A DNA stretch of 64,000 bases from Brachionus manjavacas (GCA_019054805.1 JAHQIY010000003.1:5828001-5892000), one strand, 5' to 3'. Shown: positions 1 through 11,879, counted from the first letter of the stretch. Numbers and translations are program-made. Notes: a model not told the origin generated them from the sequence alone.

Positions 1-500
1 TTTGTACAAGTTTTTCGCTTGTTATGTTCCAAAAAATTTTTAATCAATTTTAGAGAATTTTTTTGTGATTTTCTCAATTGAAATTTTTTCGAATCGCATC
101 TTAAAAATTTGATAAAATAGCTAAATTATCAAAATTAGAAGAAAACTTTTTGTATTTATATACTTTATTGTGTACAGAGGACAGCAAGTGCGGTCCATTT
201 TAGGTTTATACAAATATGTTCCACTTCTGAAATTAAAATATTAAACAAAAAGATGGGACTTTTAATTTTATGTTTTCCAAAGGACCTTCTCCAGCCTCTA
301 TCTATCAAACTTTGGTAATCCTGGATTGTCATCTTTTCGGCTGTCATTCCTTAAATTAAAACTTAAATTTCAAAATTTTTTAATCATTTTTTATTTTTAC
401 CGACAGAAACGCTTCCTTTGGTATCACAATAACCACAGTGATGAGGTCTTAGATTATCAAATGTATAAAGAGAAACAGTTGAATAGCATTGATTTGACAT
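1..500 (-). CDS. ATE1: Arginyl-tRNA--protein transferase, N-terminal part (partial)
   Basis: ATE1 moves arginine from Arg-tRNA to acidic protein N-termini in the N-degron pathway. Four exons are readable on the minus strand: 401-500, 286-349, 164-226 and 1-120 (continuing outside the window), with introns of 51, 59 and 43 bp, all GT-AG and in frame. The start ATG is at 498-500. The protein begins MSNQCYSTVS and carries the family's N-terminal cysteines (HHCGYC, later TCCPLYTI), which in characterised ATE1 bind an iron-sulfur cluster or heme. Between them lies the diagnostic MTIQDYQSLIDRGWRRSG segment, followed by YLYKP. The C-terminal catalytic half is off the left edge. Recognition is by motif memory, not alignment, but the joined exons follow the family order closely. 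Confidence 0.88.
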
Positions 501-882
501 TTTTAAAATCTTTTAAAAAATTATAAAAATTTTCTCTTTTTATTAATAATTTTATTGAAATTTTTTATTATTATGAGATTTAAAAAAAAAAACATTAATA
601 ATTTAACATTTTCTAAATAAAAGAATAATCACTAAAATTCAATTAGGGTTTAAAAAAAATAATGAAGGATAAAAATTTGATTGAAATTAAAGACATTAAA
701 TTAAAAAAAAATTATGAGCTGGAAATCAGTATTAGTTAGTGTTTTTTGCTACTTATTCTTATTTACATTTTTTAAAACTAATTGTTAGAAAATCTAAAAT
801 TTATTATTATAATTGTATTCTTTAAAATTTTACAAAATAATTTTTTTCGAAATTTTTTCTAAAATAAAATTAATCTAAGTGC
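501..882. other. AT-rich intergenic
   Basis: Shared upstream region between the ATE1 start and the stop of the downstream nuclease-like gene, with both genes on the minus strand. No TATA-like box or coding signal is convincing. Confidence 0.5.
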
Positions 883-1842
883 TCAAAGTTTCATGACCGA
901 ATATTTTTTAATCAAATTTTCCAATTCATCTTGTGTTAAATTTTGAGCAAAATAGCAAAATTCCTCAAGACTTTTAATCACCTCATTTTGAAATCTAAAA
1001 TCATCATAGTCGATCATCGTTTGTTTAATCTGTCCATTCGGTCCACATTCTACAAATAAACACTTATCACATTCGTGCATATTCATATAGACCAATGCTT
1101 GTATTTTTTCGCTTTTTGTGATCGTATCTTTATACTCGGAAAATTTACTTCTTGTTTTTATTTCCAAAACACACCTGTGTTCAGCACTGATGCCGTCAAT
1201 AATTCCTACAATTTTGAAAAAACTAAAATTTTTGTATTTTTTTGTTTTATTCCTGGTAAAATTCATATTTTTTTCTTCATTGATTCTTTCCAAGATAGAA
1301 TTTTCCAATTTGTTTCCTCTTGAGGTGCTAATATATCTCAAAGCATTTAGCGATTTTATTGCTGTAAATTCGTTTCGTTTTTTATCATTTGCTCTAATGA
1401 AGCTTTCCTCATCACTTTCCGCAGTAAAATACTCCTCGGCATTTGAGTCTAATAAATTATCTTCAATAATTTCTGAATTTAAAATAGAAATGGCATCTAT
1501 TTTAAAATTGTTCATTACTTCCTGATCATTGAATCTTAAATTTTCGCTATCGATGTTAATGTCCATGAAGCTTTTAATTTGGCTTTTTTCGTTTGATGAT
1601 AGCTGGAAATTGTGATTTCTTTTAGCCGATTTTGGAATTAAGTCCGAAAAAGGCTTGAATTCTTTGAGAAATCGAAATTTCGTAGATTCGCTGACATTTC
1701 CACATAGTGGACCAAGTCTGGATGCCGAAAAAACGGGAAGAAAGTCAGGTGCAACTTTTTCGTTCATTATAATTTTTAAGTAGTTGCACAAATTTATTAT
1801 TTTAATGTCATTTAAATTAGGTAAATTCATTTTTAATTTCAT
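883..1842 (-). CDS. PD-(D/E)XK nuclease-fold protein, copy 1
   Basis: Single-exon gene of 319 residues. The C-terminal half has the PD-(D/E)XK nuclease pattern: GNKLE (E180), GIIDG (D216), LEIKT (E227, K229) and a RecB/lambda-exonuclease-like QxxxY (Q248-Y252). All presumed metal and catalytic residues are present. The N-terminal 140 residues are acidic and match no domain I recognise. It is a clear paralogue of the protein at 37455-38336: both share the N-terminal FxPFS motif, RGNxLE, the D...EIK core and the C-terminal helices. The gene lacks the short introns of its neighbours. The DNA substrate is unknown; a DNA-end-processing or transposon-derived exonuclease is possible. The start is the first Met of the open frame; the next Met, four residues on, is equally plausible. 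Confidence 0.75.
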   Translation of the reverse strand: MKLKMNLPNLNDIKIINLCNYLKIIMNEKVAPDFLPVFSASRLGPLCGNVSESTKFRFLKEFKPFSDLIPKSAKRNHNFQLSSNEKSQIKSFMDINIDSENLRFNDQEVMNNFKIDAISILNSEIIEDNLLDSNAEEYFTAESDEESFIRANDKKRNEFTAIKSLNALRYISTSRGNKLENSILERINEEKNMNFTRNKTKKYKNFSFFKIVGIIDGISAEHRCVLEIKTRSKFSEYKDTITKSEKIQALVYMNMHECDKCLFVECGPNGQIKQTMIDYDDFRFQNEVIKSLEEFCYFAQNLTQDELENLIKKYSVMKL

Positions 1843-3390
1843 AATTAGAATCTTGTGAAATTTATGATTTTTCTTATGATAAACTTAAAATAAACCTATT
1901 TTTATAATTTATTTATATTCTGATTCATCTAAAAGACCTTAGTCTAAAATTTAAAAGATTGATTAGAAATTTCTAATGATGAATTCCTTATTCAGCCAAC
2001 TTAATTATACTACAACCCAAACTTTAGCAAAATAATTAATTATTTATTAAGGTCAGTAAAGGTTATTTTCAATTTGAACTCATTATTTGATTGACTTTTT
2101 TTAAATTTATAGATTTTTCTTCTTGCATTAATCTTGAAGAGGTTAAAATAAGCTATTGTTTTTCAAAATTTATAATTTTTCAAAAAGATTCAGCTCAAAG
2201 AAATACCCGGTCAAAAAAATTTTAGAGAATTTTTGTTGTTTTTAGAGATTCTTTAAAAAATTTCATTAATTATTATTATTATTATTATTATTGTTATTAT
2301 TATTTATTTCAGTGAATGCCTTTAAGGCGATGTTAAAAAAAATATTAAAAAAGAATAAATGAGATAAACAGTTTTAAAGAGATTATAGACAAATATTTGA
2401 AATCATACTAAATAATTATTGTAAAAAATTTTAATTAAACTAGTTTGGTTAAATATTATTCAAAATTTCTTTTATTTATTTTTTTTTTTTTTTTTAATAT
2501 GACCAATTTTGAAGAAAAAATAGAGATATACTAGAGATAAAAAATCTTTACTTTTACTCTTAATTTTTTAAAAAATGCTTAATTTTTTATACAGATTTAT
2601 TGCAGTTTCTTTAAATTTTCTTTAAAAAATCTTTTTTGAATAAATTATTTTAGAAATGTCAGATTTCCCGAAAGAGTGAAATTTTAGGCAATAGTTTTGT
2701 TCGTAATTTTTTTTTAAGCTTTTTTGTTTTATTAAATTATTCCCTCAGTAAATACTTTTATAATACTGCTAAATGTAAATAACTTATATATCTTTTAATT
2801 TAAGCCAATTTGTTTCAGTATAAAAACTAAACTTGCTAAATGTTAAATTTTAGACTCAATGTGAAATTAATTTTTTTGGTTATCAAACCTTATTTACTAT
2901 TAAAAATTCTTAATTATTATCAGACTTTACAGATTTGAGCATTAGCTTGTTAATATTCATGTAAATTAATTCTTGAGACAAGTATGATATTAAAGTTAAA
3001 AGTTTGAGAGGAGCGGAAAGATAAGACTAAAAGCGATACATCTAAGTAGATATTTTTTTTCAGTTTTATTTAATAAAATAATTTTTGTTGTCTTTTGAAT
3101 GTCCTTATTTTTATTTTAAAAATATTCTCTCTTCTTGAAATTCATTGACTATTTTTCATTTGTTGATTTTTAGATTGAAAAAAATTAATGCACCGTTGAA
3201 GCGTCAAGCTAGTAATTTTAATATAAACCAGATTTAATACTAATTAATTGAAGTTTTTTATATAAAATAATTATGCAGATATTATCTGCTTTCAATTTTT
3301 AAGTATGGCATTTTTTAATTCCATTCCATTTTTTTGAGGTATTGACCATTTTAATGGGCACTAAGTGCGCCGTTAATTAACAAATATTTA
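1843..3390. other. AT-rich intergenic with (ATT)n microsatellite
   Basis: Long low-complexity AT stretch. An ATT trinucleotide tract at about 2268-2304 and oligo-T runs are the only structure. No coding frame or RNA gene was seen. Confidence 0.5.
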
Positions 3391-3949
3391 CGGTTTACTC
3401 ATCTCTATTTAGAAATAATATTGAAGAATTTTTGAAAAAAAATTTAGACTAGTTCAAAGAGGCAAGATCTCGAAAAGTTGCAATCAATGGAACGAATTTA
3501 ATGGAAAGAGCAAACAAACTCGCGGGATAGTTCCAAATGACAGATTTTATAGCCGATACGAAAAATATTCCAACAAGAAAGGAAATGATTATATTTTTAA
3601 AATGCGTTCATACTTCAACCAAAAGATGAAGATTGTAGTAGTAGTAGTAGTTTTGTAAAAAGTTTTTAGATAATTTGGAAGAAATGGAAAGAAATCTCAA
3701 GATAACTGCAAAAAAAACAAATGAAGATTACTTAATTTTTTTAATAAATTATATTTTTCCAATTTTTTTTTTATCGATTTTCATAGTTTTTCTTTATTCC
3801 ATTGAAATAGACTTAAAAAAAATTTTGCCTGTTTTTTTTTTTCTTTGTTACGGTTTACTCGGACTGACGGTTAACTCGGACTTTTTTTCAATTCCCGACG
3901 AGGTCGAGTTAACCGTAAATCACTGTAGTAAGTTAATGTAACGCATTGT
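3391..3949. other. Decayed repeat region with AGT tract and small inverted repeat
   Basis: Contains a short AGT microsatellite at 3634-3651 that matches the tail of a LINE family elsewhere in the window (17584, 25225, 62738). At 3855-3920 the word cggttaactcg is repeated inverted as cgagttaaccg, giving a possible hairpin. The 88-codon frame at 3675-3941 is hydrophobic and AT-driven and is not called as a gene. Confidence 0.4.
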
Positions 3950-4735
3950 GAGGGACTCAATGATGGATCATCTAGTCAGTTTTGGCCTCATAGCGAATGA
4001 TAGGATTTGTGACAAATAAGTCTTGTCTTGCTAATCTACTGGAGACGTTAGACTGCTGATCAAAAAGTTGATACCTATTGGACTTGATTTAAGATTAGTC
4101 AGTTGGATCAATAACTTTTTGAGTGGCCGCAGACAGAGAGTTGTTATGGTTGATTCTGTCTCTGACTCATTTGACGTTCTTAGTGGAGTCCCTCAGGGTT
4201 CAGTGCTAGATCCTTCTAACAGACAGTAAACAGTAAACACGTTTAAGAAACTGTATGTTGCGTTTGTAAGACCTCACCTGGAATACGCGATCGCAGCCAG
4301 GTGCATTTTACAAACAAGGACATCAGCAATTTGGAAAAAGTTCAGACGAGGGCAACGAAGCTTATCAAGTCCACCTCACTTATGAAAAAAGCTTAAAAAA
4401 CCAAGACTTGCCACCCTAAAAGTGGGGAGAAAAAGAGGTGATCTTATCAAATATTTCAAGATTAGTTGACAGGCATAATACGAGTAAACGAATTTGTTAA
4501 TTGTTTTCAAACGGCCCTGCTGGTAACATTCGTGCTCAAAAGCTTGGACTGGTAAAGCAATACACAAAGATAAGTCACAGAGAGCATTTCATTTTAAATC
4601 GAGCTGATAACTGGAATAGATTTACACCTGACGTATTGGCAGCAACATCAAAAGACAATTTCAAAAAGAAGCTGGATGATTTTTTAGCGTCAGACCAAGT
4701 CCAATTAATCTAGTTTATTAATCTTATGTTTTGTA
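3950..4735 (+). mobile_element. Non-LTR retrotransposon (CR1/Jockey-like) relic, internally deleted
   Basis: About 4080-4212 decodes to reverse transcriptase thumb-side sequence (WINNFLSGRRQRVVMV, then SGVPQGSVLDP). The frame then jumps to the C-terminal part (LYVAFVRPHLEYA) and, at 4501-4713, to the family's C-terminal block ending NWNRFTP and NFKKKLDDFL. The YADD catalytic box is missing between the two parts, so the copy is internally deleted and broken by stops. It was inactive long ago. Confidence 0.75.
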
Positions 4736-4935
4736 ACTCGTTTTAGCTACCATAGTTAACTCTTAGTCTTGCTCTACTCTTAGTACTTGTTCTGCTATTA
4801 ATGCCTGTTGTAGCTTATTTTATTAATATAATTTTTAATTTAATAAATAATTTAGGGGGTGACCCCAGGGCACGTCCGAATGGTGCAAGACCTTCTTTTG
4901 AAATCGGATAAGAAGTGTTTCAATTAGAGCTAAGT
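4736..4935 (+). repeat. LINE 3'-untranslated tail with GGGGTGACCCC hairpin
   Basis: Follows the LINE coding relic directly. It contains a short palindrome around 4856-4868 and the phrase gtccgaatggtgcaagacct, of which a diverged copy occurs at 52085-52210. This is best read as the 3' end of a LINE or SINE family. Confidence 0.5.
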
Positions 4936-5016
4936 TTATTATTAATATTATTATTACTAAATTTAAAATTATTTTTAAAATTAATTTAAAAAAAATTCAA
5001 TAATAATCCAAAAAAA

Positions 5017-5215
5017 TTAAACATTTTTTTTCAAAGAAACATTTTTACCTAATCCATTAGTTTGTCCAAAAATAAGACTACTTATTGGTAAATTTAAGTT
5101 TTTCTGTCTCAAAATAAATTCATCTTTTGCTAATTGTCGTTGACACTTTCTTTCCAATATTAAATTAGTTTCAGCAAAACTAGTTTTTATTTGATTCACA
5201 TCATTTTGGATATCA
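5017..5215 (-). other. Short open frame, unrecognised
   Basis: A charged, helix-prone stretch (ILERKCQRQLAKDEFILRQK) reads open on the minus strand between LINE pieces. It could be a fragment of a LINE ORF1-type coiled coil or an orphan exon; a possible donor (G/gtaaaa) lies at about 5048. No function can be assigned. Confidence 0.2.
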
Positions 5216-5339
5216 TTATTTATTTATTTGTTTATTTTTGCCGAGCAGATTAAAAAAAATCAAGAAAAATTAAATTAAATAAAAGTAAAATAAGTTAAAC
5301 AATAATATAAAATACAATTAAAATAGATAAATTGTAAGA

Positions 5340-6400
5340 GTACTTACCGAGTCCTTCCACTAAATATCTTTCGCTGAATTCATAAATTCTATTCGAGACA
5401 GTTAAGAGTTTAAGTTTATTAGGGGCCTAATGATACACTTAATTGAAAGCAGCATCATATTTAATTTAAGTATAGAACGAACTGTTGGGTTTGCTAAGAC
5501 TTGAATTTTTTTAATGTTTTTCTCGAAGAATGAATTCAGACACGGAAAAAAGTAATAAATTATAGATTCGATTAAGAATTTATATAGATTTTCTAGTGTG
5601 TAATGGTTTAGACCCCATTTTTTAAGTTCAAGTTTAACCCTGAACTACAACGTTATCATTTCATTTCATCAACCATTGGGTAAAGGTTAATTTTGAATCA
5701 AATTTTATAACTAAGAACTTATTTTATCTCTTTTAGGTATATCATTGATAAAAAACTAATACTGAACCTTGACGAAAACCTGCGGTATAAAAGTATGCAT
5801 CACTTATATGACCATTTACATTTACCTTAAATGAACTTGAGTCTAAGAATGATTTAATCCAATGTATTAGGTAAAGTAGAAGGTTTTTTATTAGTTTATA
5901 AATAAGACCATTATATCAAACCCTATCAAACGCTTTGGAGATATCAAAAAATAGGTAACAAACCTTTTCCTTTCTATCAATTGATTCTATAATTTTTTGA
6001 ACAAGAAGGAAAAAATTATTAGGGTTTCGATGATTTTTTCTAAAACCTGATTGTTCTTGAATTGAGTTTTTTTCTAAATAACTATATAATTTCGAGTAGA
6101 CTATGCGATTCAAAATCTACCTAGACAGCTTGTCATACTGATTATATGTAGCTGGATCTTGTGTTAAACAACGCTTTTTAGTTATCATAGTAATGTTAGC
6201 AGATTTCCATGGTTTAGGAATTTTACTTTCTCTTAGGCTTAACTTTAAAAGATAAATAATGTCTTTTAGAATATTTCGGGGTAAATTTTTTAACATAAGG
6301 TTATGAATTTGGTCAGGTCACGAAGCTGCCTCCTCTTTCAATCTTTTAAGCGATTAGGTAATATCTTTAATGCTGACAGGCTCTTCAAATTTGCATTGAT
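5340..6400 (-). mobile_element. Non-LTR retrotransposon reverse transcriptase relic
   Basis: On the minus strand, 5916-6113 encodes reverse transcriptase motifs: EQSGFRKNHR, then YLFFDISKAFDRV, the motif A region with its aspartate. Downstream (5820-5910) reads like the conserved block after motif A (LIHWIKSFLDS), and the section toward 6400 resembles the N-terminal RT fingers. Many stops are present. The piece is in opposite orientation to the LINE that begins at 6409. Confidence 0.7.
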
Positions 6401-6408
6401 TTTTTTTA

Positions 6409-7600
6409 TTGCCACAGAAGACAATTAACTTGATAAAACTCTTCTATGAGAAATTCGAGTGTACCATGATTCCAGAAAGAATACAATTTGAGAGCTTCAA
6501 AGTGTGTACAGGATTCAGACAAGGGTGCGTTCCATACTTGTTTTTAAGTCAATGTTATGACTTGGACTTTAATTTTGTGACTTTAACTAGGCCGCCAGAA
6601 AAATTTCCTGGAACGGTAAAAGAAACATTTGGCCGCCGCATTTACTATCTAGAACGGCAAAATATTCATGTTGTTCGGACTTTTTTTTTCTAAATTTAAT
6701 TCATTGACTTGACTTGATTCAAGACTTGTGACTTAAAAAAAATCCTGGTGCGTTCTCTCTCCGACATCATTCCTAGTACTGATTATGTCATGAAGAAAAG
6801 AAATGTACGTTTGAGGATTAACAGCAAAGCTTGGAGACTTAGACTTTGCAGACAATCTGGTGCTAATATCCAATACACAAGCACTTATGCATATGAGAAC
6901 ACAAGATTTGGCGAATAACTCCAAACTAACCGGACTCGAAATTAATGGTATCAAAACGAAAGTTATGTGCATCAACACAAAATTGGATACCCTGATCACC
7001 ATCGATAGTACACGAATCGAGTGTGTAAGCGAATACTTAGGAAGCACCATCAGCGATGGGAACACTTAGAGGCATTAAGAATAGATTTGCTAAAGCAAAG
7101 AGTGCCTTTGCTAGACTCCAACCAGCATCGAAATCAACGAGCTACACCAAAAAACAAAACACTGTAGGAAAAACAACGCTGGTGTACGGAAGCGAATTTT
7201 TTGGAATATGTGAATCTAACAGGAAAAGCCTGAACACCTTTCACGGTGGAAGCTTGCTGAGGATCCTCGGGATACACTGGCCTGAGACATTTTCAAATGC
7301 TGACCTGTGTTCAAGAACAAATTTAGAGCCATTAAGTCAGTGAATAAAGAATCAAAAACTGCGACGGCTTGGACATGTACTTAGAATGAAAGAAACATGG
7401 ATACTAAAAAGAGCCCTTCAATGGACGCCTCAAGGACCACGTAAGGTAGGACGACCAGCAGTAACATGGAGGTCAACAATCACGAAAGAGCTGACATGCG
7501 GAGAAGCAAGGGTAAAGATGAATGATCGACTTCAATGGAAATCAACCGTAATGACCTTATGCTCATCATGGATTAAACAAGGTAAAAAAATAAAATAAAA
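6409..7600 (+). mobile_element. RTE-like LINE relic (copy 1)
   Basis: Successive frames encode LIKLFYEKFECT and TGFRQGCV, then, after a 214-bp insertion, the region past the catalytic box (ISNTQALMHM, TKVMCINTKLDT, EYLGSTIS), a middle block (7056-7343) and the C-terminal block (KRALQWTPQGPRKVGRPA). A second copy lies on the minus strand at 34885-36115. Comparison shows this copy has frameshifts, stops and the insertion at 6533-6746. The clade call (RTE versus another CFDP2-like LINE) is from memory. Confidence 0.8.
6524..6755. mobile_element. Short DNA-transposon insertion with 9-bp target duplication
   Basis: The word GGTGCGTTC occurs at 6524-6532 and again at 6747-6755, flanking 214 bp of non-LINE sequence. 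The other LINE copy (minus strand near 35540-35575) has a single agtgcgttc at the same codon position, so it is the empty site. The ends share an inverted TTTTTAAGTCA block (left about 6541-6551, right about 6730-6740). A 9-bp duplication fits a Mutator-like or hAT-related MITE. Confidence 0.8.
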
Positions 7601-8040
7601 TATTTTTATAAAATTAAGATTTTATTTTCATATACTTCCAAAAAACATTCTTTTAAAATATTTCAATTTATCTAGTATCTTTATAAAATATGTTTTAAAT
7701 TAAATAAATATTCAAGAATACAGTCAATGATATGGATAAAAACATAAAAATTTTCCAAAGAAGCTTTTTTTAGTGTTAAGTTGGTTTAGATTAGAGTTAA
7801 TTTATAGATCTTTTAAAATCAGTATATTTGTTCAAGTTTATACTTTATTGAATTAAAATACTTGAAACTTTTACCAATTTAAACCAATCTGATAAGAATT
7901 TTTTAAATAGTAATCAAAATGCTTGGTAAATATTTTCAAATAAGTCAAGTTTTTTAAATTACATTATTACAAAAATTTATTTATGATTAAATTTTTGAAT
8001 TTCTATTATCAAAAATTTAGATCTGAATCGTTATTTTGGA
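7601..8040. other. AT-rich upstream region of APIP
   Basis: Separates the LINE relic from the APIP start. No TATA box or other element stands out. Confidence 0.45.
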
Positions 8041-9067
8041 ATGCCTTTAACAAATGCATCTGATAATCAATTAAATGATAAAGTAGATTATTATTTTTTC
8101 AATTAAAAAAAAGTAAGAATAATTTCTTTTATTCAGGAACACCCGCGAAATTTGATCCCAGAACTTTTACGTCTATTTTATTCTCTCGATTGGGTAATAA
8201 TCAATTTAATTTTTTTCAATATAATTTTTAAAGTTAAGCATTCTAGGTAACTGGCACCGGTGGTGGAATTACTATAAAGCACAAGTAAACTTGACCTTAT
8301 CTAGGTCAACCCATTTTTATCTTGTTTAAATTAAAGTGATGATATTTACATAGCACCTTCTGGAGTACACAAAGAACGTGTCCAAGTGATTTTAGAAATT
8401 AGGACAATTTTTAGATAAAAAAATTGATTATTTTATTCAGCCTGAAGACTTATATGTCCAAAGAATGAGCGGAGAGCTAATTTATGAACCACCTGCTGAA
8501 AAAAAATACAAACCAAGTCAATGTACTCCTTTGTTCATGAATGCTTATTTGATGAGAAATGCTGGAGCTGTTATTCATACCCATTCTAAAAATTGTGTAA
8601 TGGCAACGCTCTTGTATCCTGGGACAACTTTTCGAATAACCCATCAAGAAATGATAAAAGGAATTAGAAAATGCACAACGGGTACTCAAAAATCTTTAAA
8701 TTTAAAAATAAATTTTCTTAAAACTTAATGCTAGGAGGGTATTATAGATATGATGAAGAGCTTGTTATACCGATTGTTGAAAATACTCCATTTGAAGAAG
8801 ATTTGAAGGTAATGATGTAATCTTAATTAACAAAAATTTTTTTTATTTAGTTTCTAGGATCGAATGGCAAGAGCTATGGAAGACTATCCTGATTCATGTG
8901 CTGTTTTAGTTAGAAGACATGGAATTTATGTGTGGGGTCCTACTTGGCAATCGGCTAAGTCAATGTGTGAATGTTATGATTACTTGTGCGAAATCGCAGT
9001 CAAAATGAAACAAGCTGGAATGGATCCAACAGTAGTACCAACGATGCCAAAAAATGCTTATGTTTAA
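8041..9067 (+). CDS. APIP: Methylthioribulose-1-phosphate dehydratase (APIP/MtnB)
   Basis: Cytosolic zinc enzyme of the methionine salvage pathway that dehydrates methylthioribulose 1-phosphate; it belongs to the class II aldolase family. Seven exons join in frame: 8041-8082, 8137-8193, 8247-8284, 8337-8385, 8441-8681, 8735-8808 and 8858-9067, with GT-AG introns of 49-55 bp, giving 236 residues, close to the usual family length. Visible motifs are VTGTGGGI near residue 34, SQCTP (C90), the zinc pair HTH (H108, H110), THQE (E132), the third zinc histidine in RRHG (about H188) and MCECYDYL near the C-terminus. The start [10 protein letters not shown] is the first Met of the frame and needs exon 1 to reach the conserved HPRNLIPEL. 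All catalytic residues appear intact. Confidence 0.95.
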
Positions 9068-10739
9068 TTTTTTTAAATCAAATAAAAAATGATAAAAATT
9101 TTCCAATGAATTTATTTTTATATTAGTAGAAAAAATTTTTACTACATAAAAATATTTTTTTCTTTTTTTATTAATTAGGTCTTGATGGACTCGATATTTT
9201 TGACCAATTTTCATAATATATAAAGGGTTAATTATTTCAGAACATACAAAAAACGTTTCAACATACTCTTAAAATTTAACAAACAGTCTCACTTAATAAC
9301 ACCCCTAAATAACTGTTCTGCATACTTTAAAAAAATTCAGATCGAAAAACATACTTTTTAAGGTTTAAATTGACTCTTAAATAAATTTGTAAATTTGTCA
9401 CCTTTTATAGAAAAAATTAGCTAAAAGTGAATTTCACAATGTGGAAAAGTTAGCCAAAAATTATTATTTCACGATTGATAATAAATGGTACTTTGTAAGT
9501 ATTAAATTAGCACACATTAAAAAGTTGATGAAGCAAGACTACAAAAAGCTCAAGATATCAGTGTATCTAGGTGAACAAGAAAGGGGTATTTAATTCAGGA
9601 CCTTTTTGGTTGCAGCATTATCAATTTTTATCGATATTTATCTTGTTTGAATGGGTTTTTTAGCGAAATAAAGCAAAAATGTAAGACCCTTAAAAGTTTT
9701 TCTAGTTTCAGAGTTTTTATGAATCATTTGGAACCAGGTAACTTCCCTGGTTGTTAAATTTTGCCATTTTAGAGAAATCTCGAGACTATTTTTAAGTAGA
9801 AGCTTATAATTTTTTATTAATTTTTCAATATTTACTTTTTAAATTAAAGAATTAACATTATTTAGATATTTTAAAGTTAGAATTTCAATTTCAAATTATT
9901 TCTCAATCCGATCAAGTTTTTCAATAAAATTAATGATACATGATTTAAATGAAACAAAACCATTTAAACTTTAGCTGGTGCAACTTAGATTTTTCACACT
10001 TATTAATAAAAGGACAGTCAGGTTATATAGACCCGATTTGATACACTGTTAGCTACATATGTCAAAAAAAAACCAAAAAATTTATCTTGGTTTTAATTCA
10101 TACCAAGGTATATCTAAGATGTCAAATATGTGTAATATATTACATCAAAGTAAGATTTTACATTTATGTAATTTCTACGTTTAAACTAAGATTTACATTA
10201 GAATGTAAAAAATGAATTTCATTAGCTTAAAACCTATTGTTTTTCAAAAAATAAAAAATAAAACTTAAAATAAATTAGTAATCAAACTCTCTAATTAATT
10301 TTCTACGAATATGCCTGTTTTCGACATAAATAAATTCGACATCATCAATTCGACAGGTAAATTTTTGACAACAATTAAAACGATATCTATAATTTGAACA
10401 GGTATCTTAAATTTCGACATGTATGATCTAGACAAAAAATACTAAAATTTATTAATTAAAAAATATTAAAAAAGTACAAAAATATGAATAAAATATGAGA
10501 AATTGTAAATGGAAAAAGCAATTAAAAACAGATTTTTTTATTTAATTAAATTTTGAAATTAAATTTTTTAATTTTTAAAGTTATCTTAAGTAAATTTAAA
10601 AAAATTCAATTAATTACGATTTTCTTCGAATTTTAAGGCAAGTATACCCGAAATTTTTAGAATTTAATGAATGAGATCATTAAAGGGATTTTACTAACGA
10701 TACATTTTTATGATTTTATATTCAAAAATTTAAGTCACA
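9068..10739. other. Intergenic, AT-rich, with a ttcgaca word cluster
   Basis: Mostly featureless. A small hairpin (ccagg/cctgg) lies near 9737-9753. At 10318-10440 variants of tcgacat/ttcgaca recur about six times, a pattern like decayed transposon end repeats. No gene was found. Confidence 0.4.
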
Positions 10740-11475
10740 ACTGTACAAATCTTATTGTTGATCTATTTTAACTTACGGATGCGAGGCAACAAAAATTAAT
10801 CAGACTCTCCTAAGGAAAATAAAAAGCACTGAGTCTACAATCGTTAAAAAGTCATTAGGGTTGAGTAAAAGATCGAAAACAACTATCCTCTTGCAGGCAT
10901 TAAACATAGTACCAACTAAAGACACGCTGAAACTTAAAAAAGTAGCATTTGCAAAAAAATTAGAATATAACGTCTTTACCAGAAAATTAATCAATAAAAT
11001 AATTGAAGAATCCGAGATAATTAGGAAAGAGCTAAACAATAATTCTCTAATCGTAGAATACAATGAACTACTCGACGATGAAAAAAGAAGTATAGAAGAT
11101 ATCAATGAAAATGCTGCACTTGAAATGCTGATTCAAAGAAAAAAATTAAAGATGAGAAAAAAAATGGAATATAGTCGAATCGATAAAATTTTGCCTAAAC
11201 AAAGAGTACCCAGAAGAAACAAGAAGAAAAATATTAGAGTTACTTACCAAAGCCTTTTGAAGTAACCACCCATCTCACCCATTTTATTTAATTTTTTTTT
11301 GCATAATTTGAGATTATTAAAAACAAAACAAAATTCGAATTATTAAAAAAAAAAACAATAAAAATAAAATGAAATTAACTTTTCAAATTTTTTTTTTCTC
11401 TAGCTTGATTTTTATTTTTACTTTTATCACCTTAATGGCGTTTTTTTGAAATAAATAATAATAATAATAATAATT
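10740..11475 (+). mobile_element. LINE C-terminal relic with (AAT)n tail
   Basis: Reads LIYGCEATKINQTLLRKIKS then SLGLSKRSKT and the 134-codon frame at 10861-11265. This is the region after the RT domain in non-LTR elements, where a conserved YG(C/A)E and a following basic block are typical. The element closes with an AAT microsatellite at about 11454-11475, the usual tail of such families. It is 5'-truncated. Confidence 0.6.
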
Positions 11476-11879
11476 ATTATCAGGATCAAGAAAAACCTAG
11501 ATGCAAATATTTTGATAGAATACTAATCAGGGCCACATTGAAAAACGAAAAAAATAGTGCCGAAAGTTATCAAATTTCATTGCTATCCATTTTAAGTCAA
11601 ATAGAAGAGAGAGTAGCGATAATAGGACCATATTAAGTATACAAAAAAAAGGACCGAGAGACTTGAAGCAATGCCAAAACTTACACTATATACTTTATTT
11701 AACTAACTTGTCTAATTTTTTTAAATCAAAGTATAAAATTATTTTAAGACTGTGAATAAACTTAAAAGGTTCACATTTGATGAAATAGCTAATTTTCACC
11801 TGATGCATATATCGTTAGGCTTTCCTAATTTGATTTTAACAGCTCCTGACATTCGAATAATATGTTTTAATGAAGATTT

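Noticed and set aside
326..526. Plus-strand 66-codon frame
   Set aside because: It is the antisense shadow of the first ATE1 exons, which have clear family motifs and splice sites on the minus strand.
1075..1525. Plus-strand frames of 82 and 135 codons
   Set aside because: Antisense to the nuclease-like gene at 883-1842; hydrophobic Phe/Ser composition typical of shadows.
3675..3941. 88-codon hydrophobic plus-strand frame
   Set aside because: Composition follows the T-rich DNA; no family and no splice partners, and it runs through an inverted repeat.
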